Shown: one piece after another, positions 1 to 7,700 of the stretch | Layout of the letters: each line of letters begins with the position of its first letter | Position numbering within the stretch: the first letter of the stretch is position 1 | Assembly: GCA_019116185.1 (NCBI GenBank) | Contig: DXCD01000109.1 | Span: forward strand, 1 to 14,948 | Length of the DNA: 14,948 bases | From: Candidatus Mediterraneibacter stercorigallinarum | GTDB lineage: Bacteria > Bacillota > Clostridia > Lachnospirales > Lachnospiraceae | Reading direction: 5' to 3' | Program-made: the position numbers and the translations under genes | The notes under the pieces: generated by a model | The model's input: only the letters and a program-made list of their open reading frames with translations | What the model was told of the DNA's origin: nothing | Database searches by the model: none

Positions 1-1
1 C

Positions 2-409
2 ATGTACGGCGGGCTGTTCTTCCTGGGGATCCTGCTGGGCGCGGTGTTCCTCTTCGGGACCGTGCTGATCATGTACTACAAACAGATCTCGGAAGGGTAT
101 GAGGACCAGGACCGCTTTGATATCCTGATGAAAGTGGGAATGAGCCTGAAAGAAGTAAAGCAGAGCATCAATTCCCAGGTGCTGACCGTGTTTTTCCTCC
201 CGCTCATTGTGGCTGGCGTGCATATGACGTTCGCTTATCCGCTGATTGCCAGGATCCTGAAGCTGATCTCCGCAGGAACGGATGAAACACTGTTCCTCCT
301 TGTGACAGTGTGCTGTTACCTGGTGTTCGCGCTGTTCTATGTGATCGTATACTGGGTCACTTCAAAGAGCTACTACACGATCGTCAGCGCAAGGGAAAAG
401 AACAGGTGA
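2..409 (+). CDS. FtsX-like ABC transporter permease, C-terminal end (5' partial)
   Basis: The reading frame is open at the left edge and ends with TGA at 407-409, so only about 135 C-terminal residues are present. They show three hydrophobic segments, at roughly residues 5-27, 60-85 and 97-120. A polar cytoplasmic stretch between the first two contains the motif FDILMKVGMSLKEVKQSI, typical of the last FtsX-type membrane domain of BceB/VraG-like permeases, where it is followed by the final two helices and a short basic tail. Family knowledge: such permeases pair with an ABC ATPase and often a two-component system to sense and resist cell-wall-active peptides. The ATPase and regulator, if present, would lie upstream outside the window. 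The first ATG seen (2-4) is internal, not a true start. Substrate cannot be told from this fragment. Confidence 0.85.
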   Translation: MYGGLFFLGILLGAVFLFGTVLIMYYKQISEGYEDQDRFDILMKVGMSLKEVKQSINSQVLTVFFLPLIVAGVHMTFAYPLIARILKLISAGTDETLFLLVTVCCYLVFALFYVIVYWVTSKSYYTIVSAREKNR

Positions 410-441
410 TGCCGGGCTGATTAGTAATATTCGGTCGGATA

Positions 442-473
442 AATTCAGACAATTTATTCTGTTTGTCTGATTT
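442..473. repeat. Imperfect inverted repeat in the permease/kinase spacer
   Basis: TCAGACAA at 445-452 is repeated perfectly as its reverse complement at 463-470 with a 10-base spacer, and two further A-T pairs can form outside one mismatch. It sits 33 bases after the permease stop and just upstream of the kinase promoter. It could be an operator or a weak terminator for the permease transcript. The stem is AT-rich and is not followed by a clean T run, so the terminator reading is weak. Confidence 0.4.
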
Positions 474-486
474 GGTATTCAAATTT

Positions 487-516
487 TTGGGGATTATGGT
501 ATACTGTATTTATAAT
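487..516 (+). promoter_or_regulatory. Candidate sigma-A promoter for the kinase-like gene
   Basis: A perfect -10 box TATAAT lies at 511-516. The best -35 is TTGGGG at 487-492, 18 bases upstream and matching the consensus only in its first three bases. A second -10-like box, TATACT, is at 500-505. The start of transcription would be near 523, giving a leader of about 80 bases. Confidence 0.45.
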
Positions 517-588
517 ATCAGCGTAAAAACAGTGCTGGGGATAAAGGCTGCCGGGACAGTACGGCAGCCGGAAAATACAGCGGCGCGC

Positions 589-597
589 AGGGAGGAG
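589..597 (+). promoter_or_regulatory. Ribosome binding site that decides the kinase start
   Basis: AGGGAGGAG overlaps the in-frame GTG at 597-599, so that GTG cannot use it. The ATG at 606 is about 10 bases after GGAGG and the ATG at 609 about 13 bases after it, so 606 is the better choice. Confidence 0.6.
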
Positions 598-605
598 TGA
601 CAGTT

Positions 606-1235
606 ATGATGCAGCACACGATAATCACGATCGGAAGACAGTTTGGCAGCGGAGGACACGAGGTCGGCAACCGCCTGTCGGAGAGGCTTAACATCCCGCT
701 TTACGACCATAACCTGATCCGCATGGCAGCGCAGGAACTGCGCATCAGCAATGAGGATGCCACGAAGGTGGATGAGACTGTGCTCGGGCGTTTCCTTTCA
801 GCTTATGCGGCAAACAGCCTGGAGTACAGGGCTTTCGTCACAAGCGATGAATCCGGGAAACCGCTCACGGACAGAGTGTTTGAACGGCAGTCCGCGATCA
901 TCCGGAAACTGGCGGAGAAAGGACCGGGTATTTTCGTAGGGAGGTGCGCGGACTATATCCTTGGAGATTATTCAAACTGTATTAACACATTTATCTATGC
1001 GTACAAAGAGGACCGGATCCGCCGCATTATGAAGCTGTATAAGCTGGAAGAAAAACAGGCGGCTGACAAGATAAAGAAAACAGACCGGGAGAGGAAACTC
1101 TATTATGAAGCACGCACGGGAAGAGAGTGGGGCGGCATTGAGGCGAACAGCATGATGTTCAATGTAAGCCTGCTCGGAATTGACGGCGTGACGGACGCTC
1201 TGGAAGCGATCTACCGGAAATGGGAGACGAGATAA
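606..1235 (+). CDS. Cytidylate-kinase-like family protein
   Basis: A protein of about 209 residues. Near its N-terminus it has ITIGRQFGSGGHEVG, a P-loop of the kind seen in the cytidylate-kinase-like family (Pfam Cytidylate_kin2). This is followed by LSERLNIPLYDHNLI, where the cytidylate kinase fold continues, and by a central GIFVGRCADYIL segment. The C-terminal half has DRIRRIMKLY and a lysine/arginine-rich lid-like region (KIKKTDRERKLYYEARTGREWGG), the part expected to close over the phosphates. Family members are cytoplasmic and common in clostridia, often as several copies beside the true cmk. Their substrate is generally not established, so no symbol is given. The gene appears monocistronic: own promoter upstream, TAA at 1233-1235, strong terminator 20 bases later. 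Start at 606 was chosen from ribosome-site spacing; 609 is the alternative. Confidence 0.88.
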   Translation: MMQHTIITIGRQFGSGGHEVGNRLSERLNIPLYDHNLIRMAAQELRISNEDATKVDETVLGRFLSAYAANSLEYRAFVTSDESGKPLTDRVFERQSAIIRKLAEKGPGIFVGRCADYILGDYSNCINTFIYAYKEDRIRRIMKLYKLEEKQAADKIKKTDRERKLYYEARTGREWGGIEANSMMFNVSLLGIDGVTDALEAIYRKWETR

Positions 1236-1255
1236 AACCTCCAAAGCATAAAGCG

Positions 1256-1307
1256 ATAAAACACAGAAAGGCAGCCACAGGATTTTGGCTGTCTTTCTGT
1301 GTTTTAT
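1256..1307. terminator. Long-stem intrinsic terminator after the kinase-like gene
   Basis: The arms 1256-1276 and 1287-1307 pair over 21 positions with a single G-U, around a 10-base loop. The 5' arm starts with an A-rich run and the 3' arm ends in TTTTAT, so it can stop transcription in both directions. Confidence 0.9.
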
Positions 1308-1447
1308 ATTGCCAGGCAGAGTATACGGATAAGATCATATACAATGTAAGACGGCTGTTCGGTCTGGTCAGCAATATCCTCCTGCGGAAACCAGGAAAAC
1401 CAAAATGACCCCTATTCTGTTGCAGATTATCAAAAAGCGCATATCCT

Positions 1448-1480
1448 GTTTGTACTATTTATAGTGTTTGTACTATTTAA
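1448..1480 (+). promoter_or_regulatory. Tandem direct repeat, likely regulator-binding site
   Basis: The 14-base sequence GTTTGTACTATTTA occurs at 1448-1461 and again at 1466-1479, an 18-base period with a 4-base gap. It ends 45 bases before the -10 box at 1526, where a transcription activator would bind. A 13/15 match to the second copy (GTTTGTATTTTTTAA) occurs upstream of the second GH31 gene at 8208-8222. The regulator is unknown and none is encoded in the window. Confidence 0.5.
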
Positions 1481-1491
1481 AAGTTTTGGCG

Positions 1492-1547
1492 CAGGCAGAT
1501 GGTAAAAACTGAAAAAATGGTGTAATATAATAGATATTGTCTGCCTG
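1492..1547. repeat. Inverted repeat bracketing the promoter of the first GH31 gene
   Basis: CAGGCAGA at 1492-1499 and its exact reverse complement TCTGCCTG at 1540-1547 flank the -10 box, 40 bases apart. The right arm would lie at about the transcription start. It may be a split operator or chance. Confidence 0.35.
1526..1531 (+). promoter_or_regulatory. -10 box of the first GH31 gene, without a good -35
   Basis: A perfect TATAAT at 1526-1531. At 16-18 bases upstream only A-rich sequence such as TAAAAA (1503-1508) is found, so there is no consensus -35. A promoter of this kind often depends on an activator, which fits the tandem repeat just upstream. Confidence 0.5.
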
Positions 1548-1555
1548 TGATTTGA

Positions 1556-1582
1556 AAAAATTGTGAAAACCTTACAATTTTT
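1556..1582. repeat. AT-rich inverted repeat in the leader
   Basis: AAAAATTGT (1556-1564) pairs with ACAATTTTT (1574-1582) around a 9-base loop. If transcription starts near 1538, this forms a weak hairpin followed by no T run beyond the arm itself. It may be a leader stem or a DNA-level site. Confidence 0.35.
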
Positions 1583-1660
1583 GGCAGAGAATAATATGTA
1601 ATAAAAAAGTATTTTGACCAAACTGCACAAGAAATGAAACTTTTCATTTTGAGCGGCGGG

Positions 1661-1703
1661 AAAGGAGGGGATGCAGGGAAGAAGACAGAATATGAGGGGA
1701 TAA
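1661..1703 (+). promoter_or_regulatory. Orphan Shine-Dalgarno sequence with ten-codon frame in the leader
   Basis: AAAGGAGG at 1661-1668 matches the 16S tail as well as the real site at 1716. The next ATG (1671) is only 2 bases away, which is too close for efficient initiation. That ATG opens a ten-codon frame, MQGRRQNMRG, ending TAA at 1701-1703. A comparable arrangement exists before the second GH31 gene (8553-8588). It could be a ribosome standby site or a poorly translated leader peptide. Confidence 0.3.
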
Positions 1704-1728
1704 GGGGAAGTAAAAAAAGGAGGAAAAA

Positions 1729-4700
1729 ATGAAAAAGAGACAGAAACAAATTCTGACCGGCTCAATGGCGTTTGTGATGACATTCACAACAGCGGCAACA
1801 ATGCTGCCGGCTGATGTATTCGCTGCTCCGGAAGAATTCAGAGGACAGCTGTCATCCGTGACAGATGCGAGGGAAGACGGTAATGTTGTATATGTGGAAT
1901 TCAACGACGGCGCAGTGGAAGCAAAGATCACATTTCTTGAGGACGGGATCTTCCGCTATAATGTTGATCCCACAGGTGATTTTTCTAAGTATGCTAAGCC
2001 AAGATCTGAGAGCCATAAGGGAAGGATCCAGCAGCGTCCGGATGAGTCGGACGAGTATTCCCATCCGTCAGCAAAAGTTACTGAGGATGATGAGAATGTG
2101 ACGATCACAGCAGGGGCTACATCAATTGTGTTTGACAAAGACACAGCCCTGATGACTGTTAAAAACGGCGATCAGGTCGTGATGCAGGAGAAAGAGCCGC
2201 TCCGGATCAATGATTCTTCAACGGTTCAGACACTGGTCAAACAGGATTCTGAGGACTTCTTCGGAGGCGGGACGCAGAACGGACGCTTTGTTCATACCGG
2301 AGAATCTATTAACATCGTTAATGAAAGCGGCTGGACAGACGGAGGCGTTGCTTCGCCGAACCCGTTCTATTATACGACCGGCGGATACGGCGTGCTGAGA
2401 AACACGTTCGCAGACGGCTGGTATGACTTTGGCGAGGACAGCGCTGACACAGTTACGACTGAGCATCGCGAAGCAGAGCTGGATGCGTACTATTTCGTAT
2501 CTGATACAGCGGATAAGACATCCACAGTCCAGAACCTGCTCCAGGATTATTACACAGTTACAGGTAATCCGGTGCTCCTTCCGGAATATGGATTCTATCT
2601 TGGGCATCTGAACGCGTATAACCGTGATTCCTGGGATACAAGTTATTATGAAGAAACCAATGCGGAGACTGAAACTACATACAGAGCACAGGCATGGACC
2701 ACAAAGGGAACGGATTCTTCTGACTCGGAAGGAACGACTGTCTATGAGAACGGACGCGCTGCAGGCTATGTCCTCTCAGGAGAGTATGCGGCGGAGACTC
2801 TGAACGGACACGGACCGTCAGTTGCAGCAGAAAACTTCCCGGCAGGTACTGAGACACCGTATGAGTATTCCGCGCGGCACGTGCTTGATACATATCAGGA
2901 ATATGATATGCCTCTCGGATTCTTCCTGCCGAATGACGGGTATGGGGCAGGATACGGACAGAATGGTTATTACAAGACCGGCGGTGTTGACGAGGATGGC
3001 AGCAGCAGTGCTGAAAGACTTGCAGCCGTAGAGGCAAACGTAGAGAACCTTGCAGAGTTTACAGAATATGCAAACAGCAAGGGCGTAGCGACTGGTCTGT
3101 GGACTCAGAGCTACCTTGTGCCGGATTCAAATCCGAATACATACTGGCATCTGCTCCGCGATTTCGCAGCGGAGGTAAAGACCGGCGGCGTTACAACTCT
3201 GAAGACAGACGTTGCATGGGTAGGAAACGGATATTCCATGCAGCTTGACGGAGTTAAGATGGCTTATGAGACCGTGACGACATCTGTCGGAATGAGGCCG
3301 AATATCATCTCCCTTGACGGATGGGCTGGATCCCAGCGTTACAACAGCGTTTGGACAGGTGACCAGAGCGGCGGACAGTGGGAGTACATTCGATTCCACA
3401 TCCCGACTTATATCGGACAGTCCTTAAGCGGTAACCCGAATATCGGAAGCGATATGGACGGTATCCACGGCGGCGCGCCGCTGATCGCGGCAAGAGATTA
3501 CCAGTGGAAATCCATGACTCCGCAGATGCTGGATATGGACGGCTGGGGATCTTATGTGAAGGCTCCGTACACACACGGTGATCCGTATACAGGTATCTCC
3601 CGTATGTATCTGAAGCTGAAAGCCCAGATGATGCCGTATACATACACAAATGCGTACGCAGCGGCAAATATCGATACGGGCAACGGTGATACAGGTCTTC
3701 CGATGGTACGTGCTATGTTCCTGGAATTCCCGGAAGATGATTATGCGGCAAGCAAGGCAATGCAGTATCAGTATATGTACGGCCCGAGCCTGCTGGTAGC
3801 TCCGGTATACCAGGATACGGAAGCGGATGCCGAAGGAAATGATATCCGCAATAATATCTATCTGCCGAATGATGACGGGGAAGAAACAGTCTGGATCGAC
3901 TACTTTACCGGCGAGCAGTACCAGGGCGGCCAGGCGGTCAACGGATATGACGCTCCTCTCTGGAAGCTTCCGCTGTTTGTAAAGAACGGCGCGATCATCC
4001 CGATGTACGAAGAGAACAACAATCCGGAAACAGATCTGGACAAGTCAAACAGGATCGTAGAATTCTGGCCGGCTGGTTCTACAGAGTACACCGTGATCGA
4101 GGATGACGGAAGCACGATGACAAACGAGACGACAGAAGACGAGGAATATGGAACAATCGATCATATTTCTTATGGCGGGCGTGTTTCTACGAAGCTGACA
4201 TCTGTTGTGGAAGACGGTACAGCGACTCTGACAGCCGAAGCATCTGAAGGCTCTTATGATGGATATGACAAGAATAAGAACACAGAGTTCATTGTAAACG
4301 TATCCGAAGAGCCGGAAAGCATTGTTGCAAAGAATGGCGACCAGACGCTGGATATCGTGACAGTAGAAAGTCTGGCGGATTTCGAGGAAACAGTACCGGG
4401 TGAAGATGAAGTTGTATACTTCTATGACGCTTCTCCGGCGATCAAGACATACATCCCGGATGAGAGCAAGGAGCAGAAGCTTCAGGAAATGGTGGCAGAT
4501 GTCGAAGTTGCTCCGAAGCTGCACGTGAAATTTGCAGAGACAGATGCAAGCGCAAATGCACAGACACTTGTGATCAACGGATTTGTAAATGACGGAGAGT
4601 TCGGAAAGGATGAGCTGAACGAGAACCTTACAGCTCCGACACCGACAGCGCCGGAGGAGAGCAAGACACCTACCAGCATCCGTGTGACATGGGAACCGGT

Positions 4701-7700
4701 TGCAGATGCAGAAAGCTATGAAGTCATGGTTGACGGCATTATCAACAGTGTGGGAAGCAATACGTATTTTGACCATGTGGATCTGGCTTACAACAGTGAG
4801 CATACATATCAGGTCCGCTCAAGAAATGCGGAAGGCTATTCCGAATGGAGCACACCGGAACTGGTGACAAACTCACTGGATGACCCGTGGAGAAACGTGC
4901 CGGATTCGACAGTGAGCTGGACCGGCGGAGACGATTGGGGAGCTCTTGCGAATGCGACTGACCACAATACAGCTACCATGTTCCACTCAACAGGAAATGT
5001 AGTAAATGACGCTGTTCCGTTTATCTTAGACCTCGGACAGGGATATCGCCTGGATGAGTTCAGGTATTATCCGCGTGGAGAAGGCCAGGGCGGTGACGGC
5101 AATGTTGGCGTAAACAGCAACGGTACGGTTCAGCAGATGGATGTCTATATCTCGCTGGACGGACAGAACTGGAAACAGATGCATGTGGGTGCGGACGATC
5201 CGTGGTCATATGTGGAAGATACAAGCATAGATGACAATGTGAAGACAGTTGAGCTTAACGGTGAGTTTGCCCGTTATGTGAAGCTTGTTGTTACAAGGTC
5301 TAACGGTGGATTTTTTGCGGCAAATGAGCTGGCAGTGTATAAGGTTGACGGCTCGAAAGGCTTTGCGGTAGGAAGTATCGGGATCAACGGTAATTCCGAA
5401 GTGACAGAAACAGATTACAACAATATGAGGAATTACCTGGGTATCGGTTCAGAAGCACCGGCATTTGCTACACAGGTGGCTCAGTATGGTCTGGATATCA
5501 ACTACAATAATGTATATGATGTATATGACTATGCTTATACTATGTTCAAACTGGATGGCGGAACGAAGAAGACAGGTTCCGTAGCGGGAAATGCTCTCCT
5601 GCTGGCAAGCGCAGAGTCGCTGAAGGCCGGGGATACTTTGACGATCGATGTCTATGCAGATAATGTAGAAAACCTGAATGCCTTTGGAGAAGTGCTTTAT
5701 TATGACAAAGGCCAGCTGCAGTTTGCAGGAATCGAAGGAGGCGCGGGCGCGCTTAACATGGAGAACCTTTCCATTGGACAGGAAGGATATGAAAATCCGT
5801 ATGTAAACCTGGCGTTTGCAAACAGAGGTGACAAGGATCTTTACAGCGGAAGCGGCATCCTCGCGACGATTAAGATGACGGCGAAGACGGATATTGAAAA
5901 CGTTGCGGATGCGATCGATCTTTCATCCGTTATGCTCATCGGACCGGATTACAGTGTGATCACAACGGACGCGGGCAATGTTCCGACGATCCCGGAGGTT
6001 CCGGAGGGGACAACAACAGAGTATGGCATGAGTGACTTTACGATCACGATGACAAATGACGTGCTCACAACAGATGAAGAAGGCACCAATGTAACTCAGA
6101 TCGTTCAGCAGGGAAGCTATGAACCGCTGTTTAACGGTACAAACGGACGCGAGTTTGAGTTCAAATATGATCTCGGACCGGACCCGCTTCCGGATTACGT
6201 GAAACTGCCGACAACAATGCACTTTGCATTTAATGAGGCGAAACCGCTTACGAACTTTACGGTTTATAATTCAGATCAGGCGGGCAACGGATACCTGACA
6301 AGCGTATCAGCAGTGATCACATTTGAGGATGATACAACAAAAGAGCTTTCCTTTGCTGAGGAAGCGGCGGCATATGAGTTTGTCGTGGATTCAGAGAAGA
6401 ATGTGAAAAATGTAGACATCACATTTGAGAGTGCTACTGGTAATGCAAGTTACAGCGACCCGTCAGAGAACAGGATGCTGACACTTGGCGAGATTGATTT
6501 CCTTTATACCGAAAGTGTGCCGGTAACAGGCATCGCTCCGGCAGAGGATAACGTAACAGAGCTCTATGTGGGATATCTTGCAGATGTAAATGCTGTGATC
6601 ACACCGGAGAATGCTCCGAACCAGTTCTTTATGGCAGAGAGCAGTGATCCGTCGGTTGCAAGCATCATCACTCTTGCTGATGAAAACGGATATCCGATCT
6701 ACAAGGTCCGCGGTATGTCAGAAGGTACGGCTACGATCACACTGATTTCTGCGGCTGATGAAAGCATTAAAGCTGAGTATACGGTCAATGTCAAAGCAGG
6801 CGTTGACAAGTCAGCGCTCCAGGCAGTATATGATCAGTATAAGAATACACCGGAAAGCCTGTATACTGAGGAATCTTATCAGGAGTTCAAGACAGCGCTT
6901 GACAATGCGGCTACGATCCTGGTGAAAGCGGATGCTACCCGTTCAGAAGTTGAGACGGCAGCAGCAACTCTGGAGCAGAAATATAAGGCTCTGGAAGTTG
7001 TGCCGGTAGATGATAGCATGGCGCTTGGCTCTGAGATTGTTGCGAATGCAGACGGACTTTACAGTGAGTCTAATACAGCGGACAAGATGTTCGACGGAAG
7101 CCTTGACACTTACTGGGAGTCCCCGTATGGAGGATCGAATGCAAATCTTCCGAAAGATGTGATCATTACTCTGGATGATATTTATCGTCTGGAGCAGGTA
7201 TCTTTCACCTCACATACGATCCAGAACGGTGGTGTCACAGAATATGAAGTGGCAGTGAGCATGGATGGACAGACCTGGACAAAGGTTGCTGCAGGCAGCG
7301 TTGATCCGGAAGAGTATAAGCAGGGACAGAATGTCACTGTGGATGCAAGATTCCTTCCGGTGAACGCGCAGTATGTGAAGTTTACCGTGCTTGGGGCTGT
7401 AGGACGTGTTCCGGCAGAGGACAATGTATACGGCCGTGTCGCTGAGATGGTGCTTTTCGGCACATCACAGGCAGCGGTTGACAAAGAACAGGCTCAGGCA
7501 GAACTTCAGGCAAAAGTAGATGAGATGAAGGCAAAACTGAATCTCAATTATACAGAGGCATCCTGGAATGCATTCCAGGCGAAGATCGCTGAGGCGGAAG
7601 CTATGCTGCAGAATGCAGGAGAGTATACCGCGCAGAATATGAGAGATATGACGACAGCGCTCGACAATGCATTTGCGGCTCTGGAAGTAAATGACCAGCC

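Larger units (their letters stand above)
1308..1728 (+). other. AT-rich regulatory spacer upstream of the first GH31 gene
   Basis: No credible protein gene is seen in these 421 bases. The left third (1308-1445) holds nothing I can name. The rest contains a tandem direct repeat (1448-1480), an inverted repeat bracketing a -10 box (1492-1547), an AT-rich hairpin (1556-1582), an orphan ribosome-site sequence with a ten-codon frame (1661-1703), and the real ribosome site AAAGGAGG at 1716-1723 before the ATG at 1729. The predicted leader is about 190 bases. Confidence 0.6.

Noticed and set aside
597..605. GTG at 597 as start of the kinase-like gene
   Set aside because: The GTG overlaps the ribosome binding sequence, so it cannot be read with it; the ATG at 606 has normal spacing.
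1220..1408. 62-codon plus-strand frame after the kinase-like gene
   Set aside because: It overlaps the kinase C-terminus and runs through the terminator hairpin, and has no ribosome site or recognisable domain.
1561..1577. Catabolite-repression (cre) site in TTGTGAAAACCTTACAA
   Set aside because: It has the outer symmetry of a cre site but is one base too long in the centre and lacks the central CG, so it does not fit the consensus.
4045..4803. 252-codon open frame on the minus strand inside the first GH31 gene
   Set aside because: It lies antisense to a well-conserved multidomain coding region, has a cysteine- and arginine-rich composition with no recognisable domain, and overlaps the real gene fully. 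It is a shadow of codon bias.
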